From Winogradskyella echinorum (GTDB lineage Bacteria > Bacteroidota > Bacteroidia > Flavobacteriales > Flavobacteriaceae): a stretch of DNA of 64,000 nucleotides. The stretch lies in contig NZ_JACOQD010000006.1 in the NCBI RefSeq assembly GCF_014297365.1, positions 62,001 through 126,000 on the forward strand. Reading direction: 5' to 3'. A program made the position numbers and the translations under genes. Within the stretch, counting starts at the first letter, position 1; the number at the start of each line of letters is the position of its first letter. Positions 33,027-42,884 of this stretch are shown here, in pieces. The notes under the pieces were generated by a model. It was given only the letters and a program-made list of their open reading frames with translations, was not told the DNA's origin and searched no databases.

Positions 33027-34172
33027 ATGAACTCAGTATATTTAGATAATGCCGCGACGACGGCTTTACGTCCAGAGGTGATAGAACGCATAACCAATGT
33101 TCTACAGGAGAATTATGGTAATGCATCATCAACACACAGTTTTGGGCGCTCATCTAAAGCACTTTTAGAGCAATGTCGTAAAAATATTGCCTCATACTTT
33201 AATGTGTCCGCTGCCGAAATTATTTTTACTTCGGGTGGTACAGAAGCCGATAACTTAGCTTTAAGAAGTGTCGTTAGAGATAGAGGAATTACTGAGATTA
33301 TTACTTCTAGAATTGAACATCATGCTGTTTTACATACAGCAGAGCAATTGCAAACAGAATATGGTGTAGAGTTAAAATATGTGGATTTAGATGATTGTGG
33401 CTTAATAAACTATACACATTTAGAAGAACTTTTGCAGTCATCTAAAAAGGCTGTAGTTAGTTTAATGCATATAAATAATGAGGTTGGTAATATTTTAGAT
33501 ATTGAAAAAGTAGCTCAACTTTGTAAAACGCATAATGCTTTGTTTCATAGTGATATGGTACAATCGGTTGGGCATTACAAAATTGATTTAAAAGAAATTG
33601 CTATAGATTTTATGGCAGCAAGTGCTCATAAATTTCATGGACCCAAAGGTGTTGGATTTTGCTTTGTAAGAAAAGAATCTGGTCTAAAACCTTTAATTTT
33701 TGGAGGCGAGCAAGAGAGGGGTTATAGGGCTGGTACTGAGTCTATTCATAATATTGTAGGAATGGATGAAGCGCTTAAAATAGCTTACGCTAATCTTGAA
33801 ACAGAAAAGAAATATGTTTCAGATTTAAAAGCTTATTTCATTCAGCAATTAAAAGCTTATATTCCAAATGTTGGTTTTAATGGTGGTTGCGAAGATGAAG
33901 TAAATAGCACCTATACTTTGGTAAATATATGTTTACCTATAGCACCAGAAAAAGCACCGATGTTACAATTTCAACTCGATTTAAAAGGTATTGCTTGTTC
34001 TAAAGGAAGTGCTTGCCAAAGTGGTAGTTCGCAAAATTCACATGTATTAACTGCTATCTTAGATGAGAGTATGTTGAGTAAACCATCTGTACGCTTTTCA
34101 TTTAGTATTTTTAATAAAAAAGACGAATTAGATTATGTGGTTTCTGTATTAAAGGAATTTGTTAATTCTTAA
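33027..34172 (+). CDS. cysteine desulfurase, NifS/IscS type
   Basis: The protein has 381 residues. The PLP lysine is Lys202 in SAHKFHGPKG, HSDMVQS precedes it, and the catalytic cysteine lies in GSACQSGS (Cys330; Cys324 is also near). It takes sulfur from cysteine for iron-sulfur clusters and thio-cofactors. The fold-type motif YLDNAATT starts the protein. No isc or suf genes lie beside it. It ends 11 bp before the convergent TonB-dependent receptor gene. Confidence 0.95.
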   Translation: MNSVYLDNAATTALRPEVIERITNVLQENYGNASSTHSFGRSSKALLEQCRKNIASYFNVSAAEIIFTSGGTEADNLALRSVVRDRGITEIITSRIEHHAVLHTAEQLQTEYGVELKYVDLDDCGLINYTHLEELLQSSKKAVVSLMHINNEVGNILDIEKVAQLCKTHNALFHSDMVQSVGHYKIDLKEIAIDFMAASAHKFHGPKGVGFCFVRKESGLKPLIFGGEQERGYRAGTESIHNIVGMDEALKIAYANLETEKKYVSDLKAYFIQQLKAYIPNVGFNGGCEDEVNSTYTLVNICLPIAPEKAPMLQFQLDLKGIACSKGSACQSGSSQNSHVLTAILDESMLSKPSVRFSFSIFNKKDELDYVVSVLKEFVNS

Positions 34173-34183
34173 TCACTTCACAA

Positions 34184-36649
34184 TTAAAACCTAGCCGACA
34201 ATCTTAAATTAAACACACGAGGCGTTAAGTAATTAGGAATAGCGAATTGGCGTTTTGTATAAACATCTCTCACCCAAGTATTGGTAATAGAGTTTTGGTT
34301 GTTAAACATGTTGTAGATTTCGAAACCGATAGACAGTTCTCTTAATGCTTTTTTCCATTTAGAATTATAGGTTTTTTCAGGATTTACTAATTGTAATGAA
34401 ACACCCAAATCTGCACGTCTATAATCACGTAAACGTATTTGATAATCGTAAGGATCTGCATAGCTTGGAGAACCACCTGGTACACCTGTATTATAAACCA
34501 AGTTTAAATACATTTTTAAATCTGGCATATTTGGTACATAATCCTGAAACAAGGCACCAAACTTTAAGCGTTGGTCGGTTGGTCTGGCAATGTAGCCACG
34601 ATTATTAATATTCTCTTCAGTTTTTAAATAACCAAAACTAAACCATGATTCAGTTCCAGGTACAAATTCACCATTAAGCCGCAAATCTAAACCGTAGGCA
34701 TAAGCTTCAGCATTATTGTCTGCTCTGTATCTTATTCTTACATTTTCGAGCGTATAAGGATTTACATCAGATAGGCCTTTGTAATATGCTTCAGTAACTA
34801 ATTTAAAAGGTCTATCCCATATCTCGAAACTGTATTCGTTTCCTAATACAATATGAAATGATTTTTGCGCTTTTACATTAGGTTGTACTGCACCTGAAGA
34901 ATCTCTTAATTCTCTGTAAAATGGTGGTTGGTAATACAATCCACCAGCAACTCTAAATAGCATATCTTTTTCCCAATCTGGTTTTATAGCAAATTGAGCT
35001 CTAGGACTAAATACTGTCTGTGAGTTACTTTCGATAGCATCTCCATTTACTGTCCAGCTATGCGCACGTACGCCTACATTATAAAACACTTCGTTGTTGT
35101 CCCATTCTGTACGTTTACTGTACTGTACAAAAGCTTGTAAGCGATCTATTTGTACTTTGTTTAAAGCTCTAATATTTTCAAAAGCTGTTAAAGGACCAGA
35201 AAAAGGCTCGTAAGGTTGAAGATTAGGCTGACTAAAATTTGGTGGTCTAATTGAAAAACCTGCAGAATCAATAACCTCATACTCTACAAGTCGATCTCTA
35301 ATATCTTCGTGTGTATACTTTACGGACCATTCAACCGTACTTTCATCATCAATAGTGTAATCTCCTCTATGCTCTGCATTAACGATTAAGGCGTCTAAAT
35401 CATTGCGAGCATGAGTTAATTGAGAACCAATGCCTTCACTAAATTCTACTTCACCTAAATTCTCATCTCCAATATTTGTATTTACTTCGCCTAAACGATA
35501 TTGAGCAAAAATATCGAAGTACTCTTGCTCTGTTGTATGATAAGCTGAAGCAATAAGTTTAAGTGTTAAATCTTCGTTGACAAAGTAATTGGTCTTAAAA
35601 GCTCCAAAATAGGTTTGATACTCATCTTTTTCTTGTCCATCATAAAAAACTAAAAGCGCAACTGGTTCTTGTAACGTTCCAAAATTGGTTTGCCTGTTTT
35701 CAGGTTGAAAGTTGTATTTGTTTAACGAAATGTTCCCCAAAAAATTAAGATGAAATTTACTAGAAAAGCGATACGTTAAATAGGTTTGAGCATCCGCAAA
35801 AACAGGTTCTACATTACCTTCGGTTTCTAGGTTATTTAGTATTAAACTATTGTCTCTGTAGCGTACGCCTGCAATGCCTGAAAACTTACCATCTTTAGAA
35901 ACGGTTTCGGCTGCAACACTTCCACCCAAAAGGCTTAAATCTGTTCTAATACCAAAATCTACTGGGTTTCTATACGTAATATCTAATACAGAAGATAACT
36001 TATCTCCATATTTAGCTTGAAATCCACCAGCAGAAAAATCTACATTTTGTACTAAATCTGTATTTACAAAACTTAATCCTTCTTGGTTACCAGAGCGAAT
36101 TAAAAAGGGTCTATACACTTCAATTTCGTTCACATACACCAAGTTTTCATCAAAATTTCCTCCTCTAACAGAATATTGGGTACTTAGTTCGTTAGAAATG
36201 TTTACACCAGGTAAGGTTTTTAGAATATTTTCAACACCAGGTTGGGCGCCTTTAATGGTTCTTATCATTTGAGGAGAAATAGAAGTGACTCCATCTACAG
36301 ATTGCCGAGTATTAGTATTTATTACTACTGTGGCAATTTGCTCTACTTCAATGAGCATAACAGGATTGTATTCTAACTCTTGGCCATTTTTAAGATTAAA
36401 TCTCTGCTCAATAAGACCATGTGAAACATGAGTAAATTTAACAATGACTTCTACTCCAGAAGGAATTGTAAGTTCATAAAATCCGTTTTCATTGGTGGCC
36501 GTACCTTCGCCAGTACTCGCTTTTATATTTACATTTTCTATAGGTTTGTTGGCTTCATCTAAAATAACACCTCTAATAATAGCAGATTGCGAAAAGGAAA
36601 GCAAACTAAAAAGTAAGCTAAGTAGGACGATAAAATGTAAGCGTTTCAA
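34184..36649 (-). CDS. TonB-dependent receptor with carboxypeptidase-like domain
   Basis: The protein has 821 residues. A signal peptide (to about residue 21) is followed by a carboxypeptidase-regulatory-like domain (about 23-108), a plug domain (about 115-235; KTLPGVNISNELSTQYSVRGG) and a 22-strand-type barrel ending in RLSARF. Such receptors import siderophores, vitamins, peptides or glycans. No SusD-like gene lies beside it, so it is not a sugar-utilisation pair. The substrate cannot be told. It ends a leftward pair with the M23 peptidase gene 11 bp upstream. Confidence 0.93.
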   Translation of the reverse strand: MKRLHFIVLLSLLFSLLSFSQSAIIRGVILDEANKPIENVNIKASTGEGTATNENGFYELTIPSGVEVIVKFTHVSHGLIEQRFNLKNGQELEYNPVMLIEVEQIATVVINTNTRQSVDGVTSISPQMIRTIKGAQPGVENILKTLPGVNISNELSTQYSVRGGNFDENLVYVNEIEVYRPFLIRSGNQEGLSFVNTDLVQNVDFSAGGFQAKYGDKLSSVLDITYRNPVDFGIRTDLSLLGGSVAAETVSKDGKFSGIAGVRYRDNSLILNNLETEGNVEPVFADAQTYLTYRFSSKFHLNFLGNISLNKYNFQPENRQTNFGTLQEPVALLVFYDGQEKDEYQTYFGAFKTNYFVNEDLTLKLIASAYHTTEQEYFDIFAQYRLGEVNTNIGDENLGEVEFSEGIGSQLTHARNDLDALIVNAEHRGDYTIDDESTVEWSVKYTHEDIRDRLVEYEVIDSAGFSIRPPNFSQPNLQPYEPFSGPLTAFENIRALNKVQIDRLQAFVQYSKRTEWDNNEVFYNVGVRAHSWTVNGDAIESNSQTVFSPRAQFAIKPDWEKDMLFRVAGGLYYQPPFYRELRDSSGAVQPNVKAQKSFHIVLGNEYSFEIWDRPFKLVTEAYYKGLSDVNPYTLENVRIRYRADNNAEAYAYGLDLRLNGEFVPGTESWFSFGYLKTEENINNRGYIARPTDQRLKFGALFQDYVPNMPDLKMYLNLVYNTGVPGGSPSYADPYDYQIRLRDYRRADLGVSLQLVNPEKTYNSKWKKALRELSIGFEIYNMFNNQNSITNTWVRDVYTKRQFAIPNYLTPRVFNLRLSARF

Positions 36650-36660
36650 ATAGTTTAGTT

Positions 36661-38352
36661 TTATTTTCTATAAAATATTGCTTCAAATGTAGAACTATTT
36701 CCAACATTATCTGTTACAATTATTTTTAATTCGTTCTTGGTATCCTTAACGATATTATCGTTAAAATCGTGTACTAAAGTGTTAGTTTTATAATCGTACT
36801 CCATTAAAATCCATTTACCATTCACTGTAGCTCTGTATTTACTAATACCAGACATTTCATCTTCAATTTTTACTTTTAAATAACGGTATTTGCTTAACCA
36901 TTTTTTATCTTGAAAGTTAATAGGTGTAATTGTTGGTGCAACAGTATCTATAGCTAAAGTATAGGTGCCAAATTCTTTACTGCCAGCGCTAAGAATATTA
37001 CCTTTTCGTTTGGTTGAAACATAGTAAGGTTTTTTATAATTGCCGTATAATTTTGCAATAAATATTTTATCCTGATGCTCAGACTTGTAGTTACTTAAAT
37101 CATAATTGATATAAAAATTCTTTTGCAGTGGAATGTTGTCTTTATGCAGATGTAAAGTATCCGAAGTAACTTTAAAATCAATAAAAGCATCTTCATATAA
37201 GGTATTGTCATAAAAGTTAACTTTTATGTTACCAGAACTTAAGGTTGTGGCTTTATCGCTGTAAACCAATGATTTGTTAGAAAAGTCTTCGTCTTCAATT
37301 TCCTTTTCTGCAGTTTCGTACTTCCCTTTAACAGGTATCGTTACCCAAGTTTCATTTTGTTTAAAATCTCGTATTCTAATCTTATAAACTGAAGACGTAC
37401 TATCCTCAACTCTAACGTAGCCATTATCATCTGCATCTTTATAAAGACTTAAAGGGTTGTTTTTTTCAATAAATAACTTCTGAATTCTAGATTTTTTTGT
37501 CTTAAAATACTCGTAATCAATTAGTCTTTTTATATGCTTAGATTCAGAAAAACTAAAACGCTTAAAATCTATTTCTAGACTTTTATTGCCATTAAAAAAG
37601 GTTTGAATATTACTTACTCCATTATTATTTGGCGCTAAATCTTGCTTATCATAAGAAGTGACACCAAAACCAATATTGCCGTATGCTGAAATTTTTTCAA
37701 CCTCATAATCACCAGTTTTCTGTGGAATTAAACGTAGTGCCACACGTTCGTTTTTACCATTAATTAATGCATTTTCATCCTTAGGATACGCATATACAGC
37801 AGACACAAAAGGGGCTTTGGTATCTTTTACATCCATACCAAATAGCATCGGATTCATAGGTCGTTCTTGGTTGTCTCTAATCTCAAAATGTAAATGTGGT
37901 CCACCAGAACCTCCTGTATTACCAGAATAAGCAATTACCTCATTAGGTTGAATAATAAGTTCTTCTGAATTTGGAAATACTTCAACCTCAAAACTTTCCT
38001 TATCGTACTGACATTGTTTTATGTAGTCTTCTAAACGTTTTGAAAACTTCTGTAAATGTCCATAAACCGTAGTATAACCATTTGGGTGTGTTATATATAT
38101 CGCTTTTCCATACCCAAAATGAGAAATTTTTATTCGGCTAATATAACCTTCAGCCGAAGCATAAACCTTTAAACCTTCTCTTCGCTGTGTTTTTATATCT
38201 AAACCTCCGTGAAAATGCGCAGACCGTAACTCTGCAAATGTGCCAGAAAGCACCATGGTAATATCTAAAGGATTTCTAAAATAGTCTTGAGGATATTCTG
38301 ATTGTGAATACATAGAGCACGACACAAGGAATAGGAGCAAAAATTTTTTCAT
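36661..38352 (-). CDS. M23 family metallopeptidase
   Basis: I chose the ATG at 38352, not 38454, because it gives a signal peptide (MKKFLLLFLVSCSMYSQ). The product has 563 residues. Zinc ligands are visible in AHFHGGLD (His48 and Asp52) and GPHLHFE, the LytM/peptidase M23 motif. The N-terminal half is the peptidase and the C-terminal half is a beta-rich extension of about 350 residues. It probably cuts cell-wall cross-links, or regulates such an enzyme, in the periplasm. It is divergent from the coiled-coil/zapA operon. Confidence 0.9.
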   Translation of the reverse strand: MKKFLLLFLVSCSMYSQSEYPQDYFRNPLDITMVLSGTFAELRSAHFHGGLDIKTQRREGLKVYASAEGYISRIKISHFGYGKAIYITHPNGYTTVYGHLQKFSKRLEDYIKQCQYDKESFEVEVFPNSEELIIQPNEVIAYSGNTGGSGGPHLHFEIRDNQERPMNPMLFGMDVKDTKAPFVSAVYAYPKDENALINGKNERVALRLIPQKTGDYEVEKISAYGNIGFGVTSYDKQDLAPNNNGVSNIQTFFNGNKSLEIDFKRFSFSESKHIKRLIDYEYFKTKKSRIQKLFIEKNNPLSLYKDADDNGYVRVEDSTSSVYKIRIRDFKQNETWVTIPVKGKYETAEKEIEDEDFSNKSLVYSDKATTLSSGNIKVNFYDNTLYEDAFIDFKVTSDTLHLHKDNIPLQKNFYINYDLSNYKSEHQDKIFIAKLYGNYKKPYYVSTKRKGNILSAGSKEFGTYTLAIDTVAPTITPINFQDKKWLSKYRYLKVKIEDEMSGISKYRATVNGKWILMEYDYKTNTLVHDFNDNIVKDTKNELKIIVTDNVGNSSTFEAIFYRK

Positions 38353-38474
38353 ACAATGGACAATTGTAGCTAAAATATTAATTTGATAGCGATATGCAAA
38401 TGATAAAACAGTATTATTTTTGTAACGGTTTAATTCTTTTGATGTTATGCTCATTAAAAATAATTGTAAAAGAA

Positions 38475-38505
38475 TTGTATTTTTTCATTAGGTATGTTAA
38501 CTTTG
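38475..38505 (+). promoter_or_regulatory. Promoter of the coiled-coil/zapA operon
   Basis: TTG (38475-38477) and the exact -7 element TAACTTTG (38498-38505) are 20 bp apart, the Bacteroidota housekeeping pattern. The first ATG follows at 38530. Confidence 0.7.
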
Positions 38506-38529
38506 TTTCAATAGTATTGAATTACTTTA

Positions 38530-38820
38530 ATGAGTAAAATAGAAGACATTGTTGATGCTTTAGAAAATAAAATCAGTAAGATTTTACATAAGCAAGAGGT
38601 TTTAAATCAAACCAATGCTAAACTTTCTAAACAATTAGAGGAGCAGCAACAAAAGCTACTTGAACAGCAAGAGGAAATAGAATCTTGGGTAGAAAGGTAT
38701 GATACACTCAAAATGGCAAATTCAATGCTTGGTAGTGACGAAAATAAACGAGAAACGAAGCTCAAAATAAATGCACTTATTAGAGATATTGACCATTGTA
38801 TAGGGCAACTCTCAGAATAA
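38530..38820 (+). CDS. coiled-coil protein, 96 aa, upstream of zapA
   Basis: The protein is almost entirely a coiled coil from residue 3 to about 65 (repeats rich in Gln, Glu, Leu and Lys, such as KQLEEQQQKLLEQQEEIE), followed by a short C-terminal helix. It has no signal peptide. The position 19 bp before zapA and the coiled-coil make a ZapB-like partner of ZapA plausible, but I cannot show homology. It is the first gene after the promoter at 38475. Confidence 0.82.
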   Translation: MSKIEDIVDALENKISKILHKQEVLNQTNAKLSKQLEEQQQKLLEQQEEIESWVERYDTLKMANSMLGSDENKRETKLKINALIRDIDHCIGQLSE

Positions 38821-38839
38821 TGTTGTAAATTTAGATTAA

Positions 38840-39127
38840 ATGCCAGAACAATTAAAAATTAAGCTTTCAATTGCAAATAGGGTTTATCCATTAACAATTA
38901 ACCCAAGCCAAGAAGAAGGTTTACGTAAAGCCACAAAAAAAATTGAGGCCATGATTGGGCAATTTGAGCAGAATTATTCTGTAAGAGATAAGCAAGATGT
39001 ATTAGCTATGTGTGCTTTGCAGTTTGCAGCTCAAGTAGAGCAAAAGTCAATAGATAAAGAGTATGTTAATGAAGAGGTCCAAGAGAAGTTAGAAGCTTTA
39101 AATGAACTTTTAAATCAGCATATTTAA
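38840..39127 (+). CDS. zapA: cell division protein ZapA
   Basis: The protein has 95 residues, the usual length. The start with LKIKLSIANRVYPLTINPSQEEGLRKA and the coiled-coil C-terminal half match ZapA. It binds and bundles FtsZ filaments at the division site. It follows the coiled-coil gene by 19 bp. A candidate 6S-like RNA starts 31 bp after its stop, which recalls the zapA-ssrS neighbourhood known from Proteobacteria. Confidence 0.9.
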   Translation: MPEQLKIKLSIANRVYPLTINPSQEEGLRKATKKIEAMIGQFEQNYSVRDKQDVLAMCALQFAAQVEQKSIDKEYVNEEVQEKLEALNELLNQHI

Positions 39128-39157
39128 CTCGTACGTTCTTTAAAATATAAGGTTACT

Positions 39158-39349
39158 GCCTACATTAGTTACATTTTTTGATAAACTCAACGTTAATTCT
39201 TTAAAAAGGGTGAGTTGAAGTTGTAAAATCGTGCTGTTAGTGCCGAACTTGTTTCGGTATCTTAGACAGATTTTTGATCAGCTTGTTAGCCCTAAACTTG
39301 TTTTTAAGGAGTTTATACAAAACCGATAACTGATGTAGGCTTTTTTTTT
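39158..39349 (+). ncRNA. ssrS: Candidate 6S-like regulatory RNA between zapA and rny
   Basis: This 192-nt stretch has no ORF but folds into a long rod. GCCTACATTAGTTA (39158-39171) pairs with 39327-39340 over 14 bp, with one G-U pair, followed by nine T as terminator. Inward, TTTTG (39176-39180) pairs with CAAAA (39318-39322) and ATAAACT (39181-39187) with AGTTTAT (39310-39316). After an 11-nt one-sided bulge (39188-39198), CTTTAAAAA (39199-39207) pairs with 39301-39309. A rod with a central bubble is the shape of 6S RNA. The apical part contains a copy of a dispersed palindrome (39241-39260). Homology to 6S-Flavo was not tested. Confidence 0.6.
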
Positions 39350-39350
39350 A

Positions 39351-39401
39351 GTACAATTTTAATTTTAAATGAATTGTACATATCTCAATTTTAAATTGAG
39401 A
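39351..39401 (+). promoter_or_regulatory. Two adjacent inverted repeats in the rny leader
   Basis: GTACAATT (39351-39358) and AATTGTAC (39372-39379) form an 8-bp dyad. TCTCAAT (39383-39389) and ATTGAGA (39395-39401) form a second hairpin. Both lie directly after the terminator of the candidate RNA and 45-95 bp before the rny start. They could be an operator or an RNA structure for control of rny. Confidence 0.45.
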
Positions 39402-39445
39402 ACTTTTTGATTATAAGTCAAAACAACTAAAACTAAACAACAAAC

Positions 39446-41023
39446 ATGGACACTAACACAATTTTATACATTGTTGGGGGAGTAGTATTAGGACTAATAC
39501 TAGGATATATTATAGCAAAATCATTAGCAAAAGGTAATGCGTCAAAACTAATATCTAATGCAGAAAATGAGTCTAATTCAATTTTGAAACAGGCTAAATT
39601 AGATGCTGAGTCTATAAAAAAGGATAAAATACTTCAAGCAAAAGAAAAATTTATAGAGTTAAAAGCAGAGCACGAAAAAGTCATTTTATCTCGCGATAAA
39701 AAAATGGCTGAAGCCGAAAAAAGAATTAGAGATAAAGAGTCTCAAATTTCTAATGAATTATCAAAATCAAAGAAAGCTAATCAATCTTTAGAATCTAAAA
39801 TAAAAGACTACGAATTTAGACTTGAGTTTGTAGAAAAAAAGAAAGAAGAATTAGAAAAGGCACATAAAAGCCAAATAAAACAATTAGAAGTTATTTCTTC
39901 ATTATCTGCTGAAGAAGCAAAGGAACAATTAGTAGCATCACTTAAAGAAGAGGCTAAAACCGATGCTATGGCCTTTATCCAAGATCATATTGAAGAAGCT
40001 AAATTAACGGCTCAACAAGAAGCTAAAAAAATTATAATAAATACAATTCAGCGTATCGGTACAGAAGAAGCTGTAGATAACTGTGTGTCTGTTTTTAATA
40101 TAGAATCTGATGATGTTAAGGGTAGAATAATTGGTAGAGAAGGAAGAAATATTAGAGCAATAGAAGCTGCAACTGGAGTAGAAATTATTGTAGATGATAC
40201 ACCAGAAGCTATAATTTTATCTTGTTTCGATTCTGTGAGACGTGAGATTGCTCGTTTATCATTACATAAGTTAGTTACAGATGGAAGAATACATCCTGCA
40301 CGAATTGAAGAAGTTGTAAGAAAGACACAAAAGCAAATTGAACAAGAAATCATAGAAGTTGGAAAACGTACCGTTATCGATTTAGGAATTCATGGATTGC
40401 ACCCAGAATTAATTAAGATGGTTGGTCGTATGAAATATAGATCTTCATATGGGCAAAACTTATTACAACACTCTCGTGAAGTTGCAAAACTTTGTGGAGT
40501 AATGGCTGCAGAATTAGGATTAAATCCAAAATTAGCAAAACGCGCTGGTTTATTGCACGATATAGGTAAAGTGCCATCTTCTGAAACAGATGTAGAAACA
40601 CCTCACGCTATATTAGGTATGCAATGGGCAGAAAAGCATGGTGAAAAACCAGAAGTTTGTAATGCCATAGGTGCTCACCACGATGAGATAGAAATGACTA
40701 CCTTATTATCGCCAATCATTCAGGTTTGTGATGCTATTTCTGGTGCAAGACCTGGAGCAAGACGTCAAGTATTAGATTCTTATATACAACGTCTTAAAGA
40801 TTTAGAAGATGTAGCATTTGGCTTTACTGGCGTAAAGAAAGCTTATGCGATACAAGCTGGTAGAGAACTACGTGTTATTGTAGAAAGTGAAAAAGTATCT
40901 GATGATAAAGCTGCTAGTTTATCGTTTGAGATTTCTCAGAAAATACAAACTGATATGACATATCCTGGACAGGTTAAAGTCACTGTAATTAGAGAAACTA
41001 GAGCAGTTAATATTGCAAAATAA
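39446..41023 (+). CDS. rny: ribonuclease Y
   Basis: The protein has 525 residues. An N-terminal membrane anchor (about 5-25) is followed by a long coiled coil (about 30-160), a KH domain with [15 protein letters not shown] (about 225-240), an HD domain with LLHDIGK, and the family C terminus. It is a membrane-bound endonuclease that starts mRNA decay. The gene is alone between the candidate 6S-like RNA and the convergent xerD gene and has a strong terminator. Confidence 0.97.
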   Translation: MDTNTILYIVGGVVLGLILGYIIAKSLAKGNASKLISNAENESNSILKQAKLDAESIKKDKILQAKEKFIELKAEHEKVILSRDKKMAEAEKRIRDKESQISNELSKSKKANQSLESKIKDYEFRLEFVEKKKEELEKAHKSQIKQLEVISSLSAEEAKEQLVASLKEEAKTDAMAFIQDHIEEAKLTAQQEAKKIIINTIQRIGTEEAVDNCVSVFNIESDDVKGRIIGREGRNIRAIEAATGVEIIVDDTPEAIILSCFDSVRREIARLSLHKLVTDGRIHPARIEEVVRKTQKQIEQEIIEVGKRTVIDLGIHGLHPELIKMVGRMKYRSSYGQNLLQHSREVAKLCGVMAAELGLNPKLAKRAGLLHDIGKVPSSETDVETPHAILGMQWAEKHGEKPEVCNAIGAHHDEIEMTTLLSPIIQVCDAISGARPGARRQVLDSYIQRLKDLEDVAFGFTGVKKAYAIQAGRELRVIVESEKVSDDKAASLSFEISQKIQTDMTYPGQVKVTVIRETRAVNIAK

Positions 41024-41048
41024 ATTACTAACTAACTCAAATATTTCT

Positions 41049-41084
41049 AAAAAGGTAATCGAGACATTGATTACCTTTTTTATT
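41049..41084. terminator. Terminator between rny and xerD
   Basis: AAAAAGGTAATC (41049-41060) and GATTACCTTTTT (41069-41080) form a perfect 12-bp stem with an 8-nt loop. It touches the stop codon of the convergent xerD gene. Confidence 0.93.
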
Positions 41085-41988
41085 TTCTAGGATGGTACTT
41101 ATTAAGTACATCACTTAAATGAGATCTATCTACATGCATGTAGATTTCGGTAGTAGTAATACTCTCATGACCAAGCATCATTTGTATAGCTCTAAGATCT
41201 GCACCATTTTCTAAAAGATGAGTAGCAAATGAATGTCTAAATGTATGTGGAGATACATTTTTATTTAAGCCAGCCTTCTCTACTAACTTTTTTATAATTG
41301 TAAAAATCATTGCACGTGTTAGCTTTTTACCTTTGTAGTTTAAAAATAAAATATCCTTAGAATTGGGTTGAGTATCTATATGATTTCTAATATCAATCCA
41401 TATATTTATAAACTTCTGTGTTGATGGACCAATAGGAACAAAACGCTGTTTATCACCTTTACCAGTTACTTTAATAAAACCTTCGTCAAAAAATAAGTCT
41501 GAAATTTTTAGTTCTATAAGCTCACTAACTCTTAGGCCACAACTGTATAAGGTTTCTATAATTGCTCTATTACGTTCTCCGAGATTAACACCATTGTATT
41601 GGTAACTGAGGTCAATTGTATTTATTAAGTTGTCAATATCCTCAATAGATAAAACGTCTGGTAGTTTTCTTCCCAATCGAGGTGATTCAATTAAATCTAG
41701 AGGATTAGTTTTTCGATAATTTTCAAAAATTAAATAATCAAAAAAATTTCGAAGTCCAGAGATTAGTCTGGCTTGCGATCTCGCATTTATAGATTTAGAA
41801 ACAGAATATATAAATTGTTTAACAATCTCATTGTCAATAGAAATAGGCGAAATATTTATTGTGTTTTCTTCAAGGTATTGAATGAGCTTTTTTATATCAT
41901 AACAATAGTTTTCTATAGAATTGTTAGATAAACCACGTTCAATTTGTAGATAATGCTTGTAATCTAATATTGCTTGTTGCCATTTCAT
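41080..41988 (-). CDS. xerD: site-specific tyrosine recombinase XerD
   Basis: The protein has 302 residues: an N-terminal SAM-like domain (1-90) and a C-terminal catalytic domain. Catalytic residues are visible in CGLRVSELIELK (Arg), HTFRHSFATHLL (His, Arg), LGHESITTTEIY (His, Tyr283). With XerC it resolves chromosome dimers at dif. Its length and neighbours (rny, aroQ) fit the chromosomal enzyme, not a mobile-element integrase. No dif site was recognised nearby. Confidence 0.93.
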   Translation of the reverse strand: MKWQQAILDYKHYLQIERGLSNNSIENYCYDIKKLIQYLEENTINISPISIDNEIVKQFIYSVSKSINARSQARLISGLRNFFDYLIFENYRKTNPLDLIESPRLGRKLPDVLSIEDIDNLINTIDLSYQYNGVNLGERNRAIIETLYSCGLRVSELIELKISDLFFDEGFIKVTGKGDKQRFVPIGPSTQKFINIWIDIRNHIDTQPNSKDILFLNYKGKKLTRAMIFTIIKKLVEKAGLNKNVSPHTFRHSFATHLLENGADLRAIQMMLGHESITTTEIYMHVDRSHLSDVLNKYHPRK

Positions 41989-42207
41989 GCTTAAAAATAG
42001 GGATTTATAACGTTATTTTTGATGAAAATACTATGCAGTTCATCGTGTTTAGATATAAAATTGTTAATAAAAAATTTTGTAAATTATTGAAAATCAAATA
42101 TTTAAAACAGATTGTTTGTAAAATTGTTAATAACTAGGTCTAGAAACTTTATTATTTCAAAAAAAAGGCTTTAGTTTGTAGTAATCAATTTTAAAACTTA
42201 ATTAATT

Positions 42208-42732
42208 ATGAAAAAATTATTTTTAGCTGCATTTGCAGTATTTGCTTTTGCAAGTGTAAATGCACAATCTTTTGGTGCTTTAGGAGGATTATCAATGTTA
42301 ACAGCAAAAGCTGAAGCTGGTGGTTTTGATGCATCAGATTCTGAAACAGGTTTTCATTTAGGTGTTTTTGCTGAGTTAGAAGTTTCTGATCAGTTTGCTA
42401 TTCAACCTGAATTAACTTACACTATCGCAGGTGACGTTTCTATAATTGGACTTAATGCTATTGCTAAGTACAATGTTTCTGAGGAATTTAATATTCAATT
42501 AGGTCCACAAATAGGATTTATTGGAGGTGATGTTGGAGACGCGATTGACGATTTTGATGATGACGGAACAAAATTAAATTTACAGTTAGCTATAGGTGCT
42601 GGATACAATATTAGTGAGGAACTTTTTGTACAAGCACGATATGGTTTTCAATTAAATGATCATTATACTGGTGATGAAGATGCGTCTTTTAAAATTTCTG
42701 GATTTAGTGCTGGTGTTGGATATAGATTCTAA
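42208..42732 (+). CDS. outer membrane beta-barrel protein (paralogue 1)
   Basis: The protein has 174 residues. A signal peptide ends at about residue 19 (FASVNAQ) and the protein ends in GVGYRF, the C-terminal aromatic signal for barrel insertion. The body holds alternating strands with Gly and aromatic residues (FHLGVFAELEVSDQFAIQPEL). It is one of four related small barrels at 42208, 42885, 43621 and 44881. The function is unknown. Its own terminator follows at 42753. Confidence 0.87.
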   Translation: MKKLFLAAFAVFAFASVNAQSFGALGGLSMLTAKAEAGGFDASDSETGFHLGVFAELEVSDQFAIQPELTYTIAGDVSIIGLNAIAKYNVSEEFNIQLGPQIGFIGGDVGDAIDDFDDDGTKLNLQLAIGAGYNISEELFVQARYGFQLNDHYTGDEDASFKISGFSAGVGYRF

Positions 42733-42752
42733 ACTATAGACATATATAATTT

Positions 42753-42780
42753 AAAAGAGGCAATTTTGCCTCTTTTTTTA
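42753..42780 (+). terminator. Terminator after barrel paralogue 1
   Basis: AAAAGAGGCAA and TTGCCTCTTTT form an 11-bp stem with a two-base TT centre (shorter as a real loop), followed by T residues. Confidence 0.85.
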
Positions 42781-42884
42781 TTTATATAATATAGACTTTA
42801 TAGTATAATATTTAACAACTTATTATGTAAATATTATGAGTTAAGATTTACATTTGATCTTATAATCAAATTAAAAATATAAAC

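Noticed and set aside
39151-39172. GTTAC half sites after zapA as operators
   Set aside because: The two half sites are direct, not inverted, and the second is part of the closing stem of the candidate RNA.
41080-41988. Tyrosine recombinase as a sign of a prophage or integrative element
   Set aside because: It matches the chromosomal XerD type in length and motifs, and the neighbours are housekeeping genes.
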